This document shows, piece by piece, positions 42,614-50,792 of a stretch of DNA of 64,000 nt. How positions within the stretch are numbered: position 1 is the stretch's first letter; each line of letters begins with the position of its first letter. The notes under the pieces are model-generated. The model was not told the origin of the DNA, searched no databases, and saw only the letters and a program-made list of their open reading frames with translations. This DNA comes from Fervidibacter canadensis (GTDB taxonomy: Bacteria > Armatimonadota > Fervidibacteria > Fervidibacterales > Fervidibacteraceae): assembly GCA_041446545.1 (NCBI GenBank), contig JBGOEJ010000004.1, positions 105,678 through 169,677 on the forward strand. The letters are read 5' to 3'. The position numbers and the translations under genes are program-made.

Positions 42614-42994
42614 TCAGATGCCCCACTCAGCGAAGTAAGCCAGTTGCTTGGTGGCTTCTTCGTTGGCGGGGTCAATTTCCAGCACCTTCTCAAACTCGGC
42701 TTTGGCTTCCTCATACATGCCCAGCATCGTCAGGGTTTTGGCGAGGTTGAGCCGATAGGTGACATTGTCAGGGGCTAACTCCACCGCTTTGCGCAGTTCC
42801 TCCACGCTTTCATCAAATCGCCCGCCATGGAAACAGTAGACCAATCCCAAGCCATGATGGGCGGCGGCGTTGTCGGGGTCTTGTCGCAAGATGAGCAAGT
42901 AAAGGCGCTCCGCCTCCTCGTATTGCCCGTCGTAACGGAGCACATCGGCGCGAGCCAACAACTCTTCCAACGACACCTGATTTTCCGTCGCCAT
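42614..42994 (-). CDS. TPR repeat protein
   Basis: A 126-residue cytoplasmic protein with three tetratricopeptide repeats: LARADVLRYDGQYEEAERLY (about 13-32), AAAHHGLGLVYCFHGGRFDESVEE (about 48-71), and YRLNLAKTLTMLGMYEEAKAE (about 82-102). Each shows the W-LG-Y-A-F-A-P spacing pattern. No signal or membrane segment is seen. TPRs bind partners; nothing shows which. It is upstream of the M28 peptidase gene by 43 bp on the same strand. Confidence 0.85.
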   Translation of the reverse strand: MATENQVSLEELLARADVLRYDGQYEEAERLYLLILRQDPDNAAAHHGLGLVYCFHGGRFDESVEELRKAVELAPDNVTYRLNLAKTLTMLGMYEEAKAEFEKVLEIDPANEEATKQLAYFAEWGI

Positions 42995-43027
42995 CGCCCT
43001 TCAGCCTCCCTGACTGGTCTGGGCTTG

Positions 43028-43759
43028 TCAAAGCCCCAGCCATTGGCGGGCGTTGACTTCTGTGATCATCGCCCGTTGCCGTTCTGTCAAATCGGCTTCT
43101 TGGACAGCGCCCAGCCCACAGGCGGGATGGATGCGCGACATGCCACTGCCGAACAAAACACGCCGCTCTCCCAACAAAGCGATGGACTGTTCTATGATGC
43201 CCCGCTCCGTCAATAATCCTGACACGATGACGGCAATGTTGGCGACCTCTGCGACGATGCGCAACGCCGCCCACCAATCGCACCCTTGTAGCGGCACCAT
43301 CAGGAAGCGGATGCCAGCGAAAGATTTTGTCAAGGCGACTAAGGCTTGGGCATCGTCCGAAGTCTCAGCGAAAGCGACGAAGGGGACATCGTAACGCCGT
43401 GCCATCTTGATCAACTCGGTCGTCCGCCACGAGGAAAGGGGATGAGCGAGGCTTGGGGGCGGCAACACGATGCCTATAAACCCTTCCCGACCCAAGTAAC
43501 GCTTCATGTCCTCCGCTGACTCGTCGGGATGGTTAGGGTTGGCGACGAGGTAGCCCCGCAAGCGGGGATTGCGGGCGACGGTTTCAGCGATTTTGCGGTT
43601 GCCCGACTGTAAGTCACCCCGCATCGCTTCCGCTGAGGCGACACACACCGTCGTCATCCCGTAACGGTCGGCGTAACGCTCCAACACCGCCAGTTCGTCT
43701 CCGTCCTGATGGAAGAGAGCCCACCAACCCAGTTCAGCGTAAGCGTCTACGATGGGCAT
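43028..43759 (-). CDS. Amidohydrolase-fold protein lacking canonical metal ligands (copy B)
   Basis: A 243-residue TIM-barrel-like protein. Its opening, MPIVDAYAELGWWALF, corresponds to the IxDxHxHxG start of amidohydrolase-2 family proteins, but both histidines are replaced. Near the C-terminus RVLFGSGMSRIHPA stands for the usual FGSDxP motif with Asp changed to Gly. The intermediate blocks RGYLVANPNHPDESAEDM and GFIGIVLPPPS keep the family pattern. It is probably catalytically dead or uses other residues. It lies 12 bp after a paralogue with the same losses, in a three-gene operon headed by a sugar isomerase. Confidence 0.75.
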   Translation of the reverse strand: MPIVDAYAELGWWALFHQDGDELAVLERYADRYGMTTVCVASAEAMRGDLQSGNRKIAETVARNPRLRGYLVANPNHPDESAEDMKRYLGREGFIGIVLPPPSLAHPLSSWRTTELIKMARRYDVPFVAFAETSDDAQALVALTKSFAGIRFLMVPLQGCDWWAALRIVAEVANIAVIVSGLLTERGIIEQSIALLGERRVLFGSGMSRIHPACGLGAVQEADLTERQRAMITEVNARQWLGL

Positions 43760-43771
43760 CTCCTTTCCCCC

Positions 43772-44521
43772 TCACGCTTGCACGAGACGACGCAAGTTGT
43801 CCACGAGCACTTTCCGCTTCTCTTCATCGGACAGCGACGAATGGAGCAAAGGCAGCAAGGCGCTGGCGAAATAATGCAACGGGGCGCCGCTACCGAAAAT
43901 CAATCGCTCCACGCCGACCGTCGCTGCCGCCATCTCGTAGCCATCGGGTTGCTTCAACCCGCTCGTCTCCAGATACAAGTTAGGACAAGCCGACATGGCA
44001 CTGAGGGCTTCGCCGAGGTTGCCTTCGTGGACTCCGACAAGGATAAGGGGCGCGGAAAACCCTTGCGTTAGTTCCGCCAAATCGCTTGCCCAACCCACTT
44101 GGGGGCAATCTACCAACAAGGGCAAACCTTGTTCGTTAAGCCATTGCAGGAAGGTCCGAAAGGGGGCAATGCCCAGTTGCCAACCTTGAAGGTGCGGGAA
44201 AACGCGAAAGAGGCGCAGCCCTTGCTGGCGCCGTCGCTCCGCTTCGTTGATCATGTCGCGGAAAAGGAGCGGATTGATGACGGCGACAGGGAGCAACATC
44301 CCACCACTTTGGTGGGCGACTTGCACCGCCCAATCGTTGCCCATGCGGGGGTCGTAAAAGACTGCCGTCGTGTGGACGAACAGCGCCCTCGCCACGCCAT
44401 AGCGGCGCATCAGCGTTAGCAGCACCGTCGGGCTCAAATCAATGGCTTGGTGGGGATAAAACCCGACCCAAGTGTTGCAATCCACGATCGGCAAACCCGA
44501 TTGCGCCACCGTCAACACCAC
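43772..44521 (-). CDS. Amidohydrolase-fold protein lacking canonical metal ligands (copy A)
   Basis: A 249-residue amidohydrolase-2-like protein. The N-terminal metal motif reads IVDCNTWVGFYP where DxHxH is expected, and the C-terminal Asp motif reads RLIFGSGAPLHYF where FGSD is expected. A His remains in LILVGVHEGNLGEAL, the usual middle ligand, and VNPLLFRDMINEAERRR and LPLLVDCPQVGW follow family spacing. The GTG start at 44521 is closely preceded by GAGGAGG; a GTG at 44512 is an alternative. The isomerase gene stop is 5 bp upstream. Loss of ligands in both copies suggests a divergent function, perhaps a heterodimer. Confidence 0.75.
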   Translation of the reverse strand: MVLTVAQSGLPIVDCNTWVGFYPHQAIDLSPTVLLTLMRRYGVARALFVHTTAVFYDPRMGNDWAVQVAHQSGGMLLPVAVINPLLFRDMINEAERRRQQGLRLFRVFPHLQGWQLGIAPFRTFLQWLNEQGLPLLVDCPQVGWASDLAELTQGFSAPLILVGVHEGNLGEALSAMSACPNLYLETSGLKQPDGYEMAAATVGVERLIFGSGAPLHYFASALLPLLHSSLSDEEKRKVLVDNLRRLVQA

Positions 44522-44525
44522 CTCC

Positions 44526-45401
44526 TCAGGCGACCAACGCCCCGACTTGCCGCAGCAACGCCTTCAATCTTGTCAAGCATTCTTTCGTAGCGACATCACC
44601 CATGTAGGAGAACTGTTCGCCTTTGGGCATCTGCACCAACTCTTCGGGCAACTGCGTGATAGGACGCCAATGCGTTTCCAGCGATAAGTAGCCGTCATAG
44701 CCGTCCCGAACGAGGGCAGAAAGTTGCCCGACATAATCCACCTCGCCATCGCCGATGGGGACGGGCTCAAAACGCTGTGTCGTTGCGTCCCATTTGCCGT
44801 CCTTAAGATGAATATGCGCCATCCAAGCCTTGACCACCTCGTAACCGTCGGGATAGGGCACTTCCCGGTCGGGGTCAAAGACATCGTTGCCAGGGTCCCA
44901 AACGGCTTTCAATTGCGGGTGATTGAGCCGACAAAGAACTTCCACAACTTTCCGCCCATTGGTTGCCATCGTCGTCGGCTCGTTTTCTACACCCAGCACC
45001 AACGGCGTCCCTTCCACCAAACGGGCGGCTTGGGCGAGTTTTTCGGCGATGGCATCCCATGACGGGAAAGGGGGCTTGCGCCAGAAAGTGAAGAGGCGAA
45101 TGAGGGGTGCTCCTAATTCGCCCGCTATGTCCACGCAACGGCGCAAAATCTCCAAATGCTCCCGTTCCTGCTGCGGGTCACCGTAATCGCACTTGAAGAC
45201 GGGTGAAGCGATGGAGCAAACGGCAAGCCCAAAGTCGGCGCAGCGGGCTTTAATTTGGCGGATTTCGGCGTCCGTCAACTCGTGGGGTGCTTTGTTCCAC
45301 AGCGACCGCAGTTCAATCGCCGCCAACTGAAACTCCGCTGCTATTTCCAAGACCCGCTCCAACTCCTGAGACACCTCATCGGTGATGACGGCTAACTTCA
45401 C
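44526..45401 (-). CDS. Sugar phosphate isomerase/epimerase-type TIM barrel
   Basis: A 291-residue xylose-isomerase-like TIM barrel. It opens KLAVITDEVSQELERVLEIA, with LAAIELRSLWNKAPHEL, GVENEPTTMATNG (Glu ligand, about residue 142), LKAVWDPGNDVFD (Asp/Asn), AHIHLKDGK (His/Asp) and YDGYLSLETHWRP (Glu). This set of metal residues is intact. GTG start with GAAGGAGGGA 7 bp upstream. It heads an operon with the two amidohydrolase-fold proteins; together they look like a catabolic unit for an unknown sugar or inositol-like compound. Confidence 0.82.
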   Translation of the reverse strand: MKLAVITDEVSQELERVLEIAAEFQLAAIELRSLWNKAPHELTDAEIRQIKARCADFGLAVCSIASPVFKCDYGDPQQEREHLEILRRCVDIAGELGAPLIRLFTFWRKPPFPSWDAIAEKLAQAARLVEGTPLVLGVENEPTTMATNGRKVVEVLCRLNHPQLKAVWDPGNDVFDPDREVPYPDGYEVVKAWMAHIHLKDGKWDATTQRFEPVPIGDGEVDYVGQLSALVRDGYDGYLSLETHWRPITQLPEELVQMPKGEQFSYMGDVATKECLTRLKALLRQVGALVA

Positions 45402-45423
45402 GCCACTCCCTCCTTCAGGTTGG

Positions 45424-45555
45424 TCAGTGTCCCTCGGCGTTTCGCTCCTTGGGAGGGCAGCGGAAATTGTAGCGTCGGCGTCCTTTTTCCGACAAAGGTT
45501 TGCCTGCCTTACAATAGTCAGGCGGGCAATGCTCCTTCTTGTGCCCCTCTGCCAT
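45424..45555 (-). CDS. Possible micro-ORF, Cys/His/Lys/Arg-rich (43 aa)
   Basis: A 43-residue frame runs MAEGHKKEHCPPDYCKAG, then GRRRYNFRCPPKERNAEGH to a TGA, in the 173-bp gap between the sugar isomerase and pyrG. Three Cys and several His could bind metal. There is no ribosome site before the ATG and the sequence overlaps the likely pyrG promoter region on the other strand. It would be the first gene of the isomerase operon. I include it as a candidate only. Confidence 0.25.
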   Translation of the reverse strand: MAEGHKKEHCPPDYCKAGKPLSEKGRRRYNFRCPPKERNAEGH

Positions 45556-45580
45556 TTTACTGCCGATGGGGTGATTGTGT

Positions 45581-47248
45581 GTGGCGAGCCAACGCAAGTT
45601 CATCTTTGTGACAGGCGGCGTCGTTTCGTCCTTGGGAAAAGGCATCACCGCCGCCAGCATCGGGCGGTTGCTCAAGGCGCGGGGGCTTTCTGTCGCCTTG
45701 CAAAAAATTGACCCTTACCTGAATGTGGACGCAGGGACGATGAACCCTTACCAGCACGGCGAAGTTTTCGTCACCGAGGACGGCGCCGAGACGGACTTGG
45801 ACTTGGGACACTACGAACGCTATGTGGACATCAACTTAACGCGCCGCTCCAATGTGACGACGGGGCAAGTTTACGGGGCGGTCATTGAAAAGGAGCGTCG
45901 GGGCGAATATTTGGGGCAAACAGTGCAAGTCATCCCACACATTACCGACGAAATCAAACGGCGCATTCACGAAGTCGCCGAGGAATGGGATGCCGAAGTG
46001 ACCATCGTGGAAATTGGTGGGACGGTCGGCGACATTGAAGGGTTGCCTTTCTTGGAAGCGGCGCGTCAGTTCAAGTTGGATGTCGGCGCTGACCATGTGC
46101 TTTACCTGCATGTCACCCTCGTCCCGACGGTCGTCGGCGGCGAATTGAAGACGAAGCCGACGCAACACAGCGTCCGAGAACTCCGCAGCATCGGCATCCA
46201 ACCCGATGCTTTGGTGTGCCGTTGCCCTTCGCCCTTGACCGACGAGATGCGGCGAAAAATCGCCCTCTTTTGCGACACCCCTTTGGATGCCATCTTTGAA
46301 GCCGTCAACACGGAGTTCGTCTATGCCCTGCCGTTGGTGCTGGAAGAGCAAGGCTTGGGCAAGTGGTTGATGCAGCGCTTGGGCTTAGGAGAAAGAGAGC
46401 CCGATTTGCGGGACTGGCACGAGTTGGTCTGGCGAGGCACTCATCCCAAAGACGAAGTGACCATCGCCATGGTCGGCAAGTATGTGCAATTGCGGGACGC
46501 TTACCTGAGCGTTGCTGAAGCCCTCAAGCACGGCGGTTTCGCCCATCAACTCAGCGTTCAAATCCGCTGGGTGGACGCTGAGCAATTGACCGACGAAACA
46601 GCGCCGCAATTGCTTAACGATGTGGACGGTATCGTTGTGCCCGGCGGATTTGGCTACCGAGGCATTGAAGGCAAAATCGCCGCCATCCGTTACGCCCGCG
46701 AGCAGGGCGTCCCGTTTTTGGGTTTGTGTTTGGGATTGCAATGTGCTGTCATTGAGTTTGCCCGAAATGTCTGTGGGCTCAAGGACGCCAACAGCGCCGA
46801 GTTTGACGAACTTACTCGCCACCCTGTCATCGCCCTCATGGATGAGCAACGAAGGGTCGTGGAAAAGGGCGGGACGATGCGGTTGGGCGCTTTCCCTTGC
46901 TTTCTAAAGCCCGGCACGAAAATCGCCGAAATTTACGGGACGCACCTCACTTACGAGCGCCACCGTCACCGCTATGAAGTCAACCCCCGTTATCATGAAA
47001 CTTTGGAGCGGCACGGCTTGGTGCTAAGTGGCATCTCGCCCGACGGCAAACTCGTGGAAGCCGTTGAGTTGCCCGACCATCCTTTCTTCATCGCCACGCA
47101 ATTCCATCCCGAATTCAAATCTCGCCCTAACCGCCCTCATCCCCTCTTCGCCGCTTTTGTCAAGGCTGCCTTTCAGCAGCGAACCGCCATGCCCGCATCA
47201 CCTTCCGTCGGAGTCGGCAAAAGCAGTCTCCTTGACGCTGAAAGGTAG
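45581..47248 (+). CDS. pyrG: CTP synthase
   Basis: A 555-residue enzyme that aminates UTP to CTP using glutamine and ATP. The synthetase half begins KFIFVTGGVVSSLGKGITAAS (P-loop-like) and continues with DPYLNVDAGTMNPYQHGEVF and TVGDIEGLPFLEAAR. The glutaminase half has the nucleophile Cys in FLGLCLGLQCAV and the His/Glu pair in ATQFHPEFKSRP. The start is probably GTG 45581, with TGGGGTG upstream; TTG 45575 is an alternative. TACAAT at 45510-45515 could be its -10. The C-terminus has a short extra tail. It begins the plus-strand run up to apt. Confidence 0.95.
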   Translation: MASQRKFIFVTGGVVSSLGKGITAASIGRLLKARGLSVALQKIDPYLNVDAGTMNPYQHGEVFVTEDGAETDLDLGHYERYVDINLTRRSNVTTGQVYGAVIEKERRGEYLGQTVQVIPHITDEIKRRIHEVAEEWDAEVTIVEIGGTVGDIEGLPFLEAARQFKLDVGADHVLYLHVTLVPTVVGGELKTKPTQHSVRELRSIGIQPDALVCRCPSPLTDEMRRKIALFCDTPLDAIFEAVNTEFVYALPLVLEEQGLGKWLMQRLGLGEREPDLRDWHELVWRGTHPKDEVTIAMVGKYVQLRDAYLSVAEALKHGGFAHQLSVQIRWVDAEQLTDETAPQLLNDVDGIVVPGGFGYRGIEGKIAAIRYAREQGVPFLGLCLGLQCAVIEFARNVCGLKDANSAEFDELTRHPVIALMDEQRRVVEKGGTMRLGAFPCFLKPGTKIAEIYGTHLTYERHRHRYEVNPRYHETLERHGLVLSGISPDGKLVEAVELPDHPFFIATQFHPEFKSRPNRPHPLFAAFVKAAFQQRTAMPASPSVGVGKSSLLDAER

Positions 47249-47257
47249 GGATGGCTC

Positions 47258-48817
47258 ATGAGAGAACCCTCTACGACGCGCCGACAATGGCGTGCCATCA
47301 TCAACGCTCGTCTGCCCTTGACGGACAACGGACAAGGACTGTGGACAATTGCGTTGGATGGTGATCGTATCGCCGCCGTCGTGCCGCAAACTGAGATGGT
47401 GCGCCCTGACGATGCTTTGGTTCGGGACGCAAAGGGGCGTCCCGTTTTGCCCGGTTTCATTGACGCCCACATGCACCCCATCAGCATGGGCTTGAAAAAG
47501 TTGCGCCTTGACTTAAGCCAAGTCCGAAGTCTGCGGGAGTTGTTGCAAGTCGTCCAAAATGCTGCGTCCCGCGCCCCCCGCCCCTCGTCCCGTTTCCTGA
47601 TTGGCTACGATTGGGACGAAAGTTTGTTCGGCGACGAAAAGCGTTACCCGACCCGTTGGGACTTAGACAAAGTTGCCCCTGATGTGCCCGTCGCTTTGCG
47701 ACGCATTGACGGTCACCTTTGGGTCGTCAACACGAAGGCGATGCAAGCGATGCATTTGCCCGTTGACCATCCCTTTGTCTTCAAGACCGACGGACAACCT
47801 AACGGCTTGCTCGCTGACGATGCCATCCGCTTCTTAAAGCCCTTCATTGAGCCGACCCTCAGCGAGAAGCGGGAAGCATTGCGCATCGCCAGCCAAATTG
47901 CCCTTGAGCATGGCGTCACCACCGTCGCCGATTTGTATGCCGATTTGGAAGTTTACGAAAGCGCTGTCGCCGACGATGACCTAACGGTTCGCTTCGTTTG
48001 CTGTGTCCCGCCAGCGACGGCTCAACATTTGAAAGCACCGTTGCGTTGGCGCATTGACAGGGAAAGGTGCGAGGCAAAGTTTGTCAAGTTGTTTTTGGAC
48101 GGCTCCATCGGCGCTCACACAGCCGCGTTGCGCGAGCCTTACGCCGACATGCCGAATGAAACGGGACGGTTGCTTTTGCGTGACCGAACGGCAGAAGGGT
48201 TGATGCTGGAGTTCAACGACATGGGTTGGCGGCTTGCTGTCCATGCTATCGGCGACCTTGCCATTGACCAAGCCATTGAAGCCTTTCGGTTCGTTCGGAT
48301 GGAAGGCAAGCGATTTTTGCGCCATCGGTTAGAGCACTTGGAATTGCTGCGTCCCGAACATTTGGGTTGGCTTCGTCGGTTGCAATTGGTGGCTTCCATG
48401 CAACCCAACTTCGTCGCCCGCTGGCAAATGCCCCAAGGGCTTTACGAACTTCGGCTCGGATGGGAGCGAGCAAAGCCCATGAACCCTTTCGGGTCGGTCG
48501 TGCGGGCAGGCATCCCTTTGGCGTTCGGTTCCGACGGGATGCCTTTCGGTCCGCTTTACGGCATCGTCGGCGCTTTGACCCACCCTGAGCCGAGCGAAGG
48601 GTTGACTTTGCGACAAGCCTTGTTGGCTTACACGCAAGGCGCAGCCTTCGCCTGCGGGATTGAAAGTCAAGTCGGCACCATCGCACCGGGCAAACTCGCC
48701 GATTTCGTCGTGCTCTCGCATTTGCCCGAGGAGCGCAATTTCGCCGACGAATGGCAAAGCGTCAAAATCGTTGCGACTTTTGTCGGCGGCAAAGTAGAAT
48801 TTTTGCGGGACGAATGA
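47258..48817 (+). CDS. YtcJ-like amidohydrolase (Amidohydro_3)
   Basis: A 519-residue metal-dependent hydrolase, cytoplasmic. The metal motif is LPGFIDAHMHPISMGLKK (His-x-His, about residue 68), then a carbamylated-Lys-like LFLDGSIGAHTAAL, VHAIGDLAIDQAI, HRLEHLELLRPEHLG, and AFGSDGMPFGPL (Asp). All residues of the class are in place. The substrate is unknown; related proteins act on N-acyl amides or cyclic imides. The start ATG 47258 has GGTAGGG upstream, 9 bp after pyrG. The C-terminus carries the usual beta strand pair GTIAPGKLADFVVL. Confidence 0.87.
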   Translation: MREPSTTRRQWRAIINARLPLTDNGQGLWTIALDGDRIAAVVPQTEMVRPDDALVRDAKGRPVLPGFIDAHMHPISMGLKKLRLDLSQVRSLRELLQVVQNAASRAPRPSSRFLIGYDWDESLFGDEKRYPTRWDLDKVAPDVPVALRRIDGHLWVVNTKAMQAMHLPVDHPFVFKTDGQPNGLLADDAIRFLKPFIEPTLSEKREALRIASQIALEHGVTTVADLYADLEVYESAVADDDLTVRFVCCVPPATAQHLKAPLRWRIDRERCEAKFVKLFLDGSIGAHTAALREPYADMPNETGRLLLRDRTAEGLMLEFNDMGWRLAVHAIGDLAIDQAIEAFRFVRMEGKRFLRHRLEHLELLRPEHLGWLRRLQLVASMQPNFVARWQMPQGLYELRLGWERAKPMNPFGSVVRAGIPLAFGSDGMPFGPLYGIVGALTHPEPSEGLTLRQALLAYTQGAAFACGIESQVGTIAPGKLADFVVLSHLPEERNFADEWQSVKIVATFVGGKVEFLRDE

Positions 48818-48850
48818 GTTGCGTTCCCTAAGCAAGGGAGGTGAGCCGAG

Positions 48851-49117
48851 ATGGAAGGGCGAAAGTCTGAACCCATGGAAGAACTCCGAAAGCGCTACAA
48901 GGACGAGTGGCTGGTCGTTTTGGTGACGAAACATGACCGTTACGGTTTGCCGTCGGAAGGCATCCTGTTGGCTCGCTGCCCTGACAAATACAAAGTGCAC
49001 GAAACCATCCTTGCCTTAAGGGAACAGGGCGAAAAAGGCGAGTTGTATTCCTTCTTTACCGGTCCGACCATCCCAGAGGGTTGGGAGGCGGTGCTGCATG
49101 GGAATTGCTCGCTTTAA
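48851..49117 (+). CDS. Small hypothetical protein, partner of downstream DTG protease (cassette 1)
   Basis: An 88-residue protein with a helical, charged start (MEELRKRYKDEWLVVLVTKHDRYGL, with GRKSEP before it) and an EGILLARCPDKYKVHETILALREQGE segment that looks like one alpha/beta unit. I do not recognise the family. It overlaps the following DTG protease gene by 20 bp. A small protein of about the same size, with a similar charged helix and a closing FISRRIGF-like strand, precedes the second protease (50119-50382), so the pair seems to be a repeated cassette. GGAGGTGAGCCGAG precedes the ATG. Confidence 0.7.
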   Translation: MEGRKSEPMEELRKRYKDEWLVVLVTKHDRYGLPSEGILLARCPDKYKVHETILALREQGEKGELYSFFTGPTIPEGWEAVLHGNCSL

Positions 49118-49562
49118 TCCCAATAACCCACACATCATCGTGCGCGCTCGCTTGTTCGGTCCAAGCGGCGTGGAGTGGGTGGATTTGATTTTGGACACAG
49201 GTGCGACCCACACCGTCATTGACGAAACCGTCGCCTTTCGGCTCGGCTACGACCTTTCGTCAGCGCCAACAGTTTCCTTGACAACCGTTTCGGGAACAAC
49301 GCAAGCGCCCGTCATTGCCATCCGCCAGATTTTCGCTTTGGGCGAAACGGTCGGCGACTTCCAAGTTTTAGCCTTGCCTTTGCCGATACAATTGCGAGCC
49401 GATGGGTTGCTCGGTTTGGACTTTCTCCGATGGCGCAACTTGTTTTTGCAACTTTCGCAGAGGAATTCTGCTCACCTTGCCCTTTGCCAATCAACTCTGG
49501 CATCGCATCGTTTTGTCAACGCAAATTTGCCCACACCTTTGAAGGTTCTCCGTAGACATTAG
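49098..49562 (+). CDS. Retropepsin-like aspartic protease (clan AA), cassette 1
   Basis: A 154-residue protein with one aspartic-protease loop: DLILDTGATHTVIDETVAFRLG (Asp-Thr-Gly-Ala at about 34-37). The later GLLGLDFLRW motif is the ILG-type strand that closes the fold. As in retropepsins, one lobe is present and a homodimer would be required. No signal or membrane segment. Proteins of this kind occur singly in many bacteria, but roles are unproven. It overlaps the small upstream ORF by 20 bp. Its C-terminus (HRFVNANLPTPLKVLRRH) is less conserved. Confidence 0.78.
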   Translation: MGIARFNPNNPHIIVRARLFGPSGVEWVDLILDTGATHTVIDETVAFRLGYDLSSAPTVSLTTVSGTTQAPVIAIRQIFALGETVGDFQVLALPLPIQLRADGLLGLDFLRWRNLFLQLSQRNSAHLALCQSTLASHRFVNANLPTPLKVLRRH

Positions 49563-49612
49563 GCGCTCGGCTCCCCGACGAAATTAAACCTTTTGAGCGG
49601 AGGCGAAGGGAG

Positions 49613-50014
49613 ATGGCAAACTTCTTTTCGGCTCAAGGCGAAGGAGGTGCACGAACAGTGCTTCAATGCCCTGTCTGCGGGACGACGATGCGGGAAATTG
49701 AGCGGTTCGGCGTCTTGGTGGACATTTGCCCTTCGTGCAAAGGCGTTTGGCTGGATCGGGGCGAGTTGGACAAAATCATCCAGTATGCCCAGAGCGGTTA
49801 CGGCGACGAGGTGATGGCGGCAGGGGGTTACGAACCTGTCGCTTACGAACCGCCGACTCCTCCGACGCCAGTGCCGCCATCGCCTTCGCCGCACACGCCC
49901 CGCCCGACGCATCCCCATCCGCACCACCAACATCTTCAGTCGCCTCCTCATCCACCAAAACGCAAGCGGCGTTTCTTTGAGTTTCTGGAAGACCTGTTTG
50001 AGTTCGGCGATTGA
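49613..50014 (+). CDS. zf-TFIIB-type zinc-ribbon protein
   Basis: A 133-residue protein with a zinc ribbon at about residues 18-55: LQCPVCGTTMREIERFGV and ICPSCKGVWLDRGELDKI, the zf-TFIIB pattern (CPxC...CPxCxGxWLDxGEL). The second half is a Pro/His-rich low-complexity linker (PTPVPPSPSPHTPRPTHPHP) and a final amphipathic, basic end (KRRFFEFLEDLFEFGD). The ribbon is common in bacterial proteins of unknown function. It sits between the two DTG cassettes, 50 bp after the first protease. Confidence 0.85.
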   Translation: MANFFSAQGEGGARTVLQCPVCGTTMREIERFGVLVDICPSCKGVWLDRGELDKIIQYAQSGYGDEVMAAGGYEPVAYEPPTPPTPVPPSPSPHTPRPTHPHPHHQHLQSPPHPPKRKRRFFEFLEDLFEFGD

Positions 50015-50118
50015 TCGGGCGAGGGAAGTGCTTCTTGCTGGAGCGCCTATCGGGCGCAAGTTGAGTTGCCGTTGCTTCCTGTTATGGCTGACAGCCAAGC
50101 GAAAAGAAGGTGAGAAGG

Positions 50119-50382
50119 ATGGCAAAGCAGCAAGACGAACTCATCAAGGTAGTGCCCGTTCGCCTGAGCGAATTGTGGCGGAAAGGGTTGGCAGTTTATG
50201 AGCGGCTGAGGGAGCAGTTGGAGCGGGAGCACTGGGGTAAGTATGTCGTCATTGAACCTGAAAGCGGCGACTACGAGGTGGCGCCCACACGCCCAGAAGC
50301 CTTGTTGCGGATGCGCCAGCGCCACCCCGATAAAGTCTTCATCTCCCGTCGCATTGGCTTTTTGGACAAAAAGAGGTGGTGA
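50119..50382 (+). CDS. Small hypothetical protein, partner of downstream DTG protease (cassette 2)
   Basis: An 87-residue protein: an acidic/basic helix start (KQQDELIKVVPVRLSELWRK), EREHWGKYVVIEPESGDYEV and ALLRMRQRHPDKVFISRRIGF. It resembles DUF5678-like partners that precede aspartic proteases. The ATG at 50119 is used, with AAGGTGAG upstream; GTG 50110 is an alternative. The stop at 50380-50382 is 2 bp before the next gene's ATG 50385. The same two-gene order occurs at 48851-49562. Confidence 0.72.
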   Translation: MAKQQDELIKVVPVRLSELWRKGLAVYERLREQLEREHWGKYVVIEPESGDYEVAPTRPEALLRMRQRHPDKVFISRRIGFLDKKRW

Positions 50383-50384
50383 CG

Positions 50385-50777
50385 ATGACCGTTGAAGGGC
50401 ACATAGATGAGGCTCTGCAAATCCGCCTGCCTGTTCGGGTGTGGGGGCAACGAGGTGTTGCAGAATTGAACGCCATCGTGGACACAGGATTCAACGGCGC
50501 CTTATCCTTGCCCGTTAGTGTAGCCGTTACGCTGGGGCTGTCGCTCACTGATTTAGACATCGTGGAGTTAGCGGATGGCCGGACGCAACCTGAACTCATC
50601 TTTGAAGGTTGGGCACAAAACGGGGAAGCGCCAGAGCAGTTGGTAGACATCTTGCTCACTTTCGGCGAAGAGGCGCTTGTCAGCATGGCGCTGCTCAACT
50701 TGCTCAACGCTGACTTGCAAGTGCGCTTGTCCCGACGGACAGTGACTTTGACCTTGCCTGAGACACCCAACGCTTGA
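50385..50777 (+). CDS. Clan AA aspartic protease (AF_0612-like), cassette 2
   Basis: A 130-residue single-lobe aspartic protease. The active loop is LNAIVDTGFNGALSLPVSVA (Asp-Thr-Gly at about 34-36), closely matching the VDTGFNG-x-L-x-LP pattern of the AF_0612 clan AA family. A closing strand ALVSMALLNLLNADLQV is in the expected place. Homodimerisation would be needed for activity. Start ATG 50385, with AGAGGTGG upstream. It is separated by 15 bp from the ligA start, so it may be read through into ligA. Substrate unknown. Confidence 0.85.
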   Translation: MTVEGHIDEALQIRLPVRVWGQRGVAELNAIVDTGFNGALSLPVSVAVTLGLSLTDLDIVELADGRTQPELIFEGWAQNGEAPEQLVDILLTFGEEALVSMALLNLLNADLQVRLSRRTVTLTLPETPNA

Positions 50778-50792
50778 AAGCGAGGGATGGGG

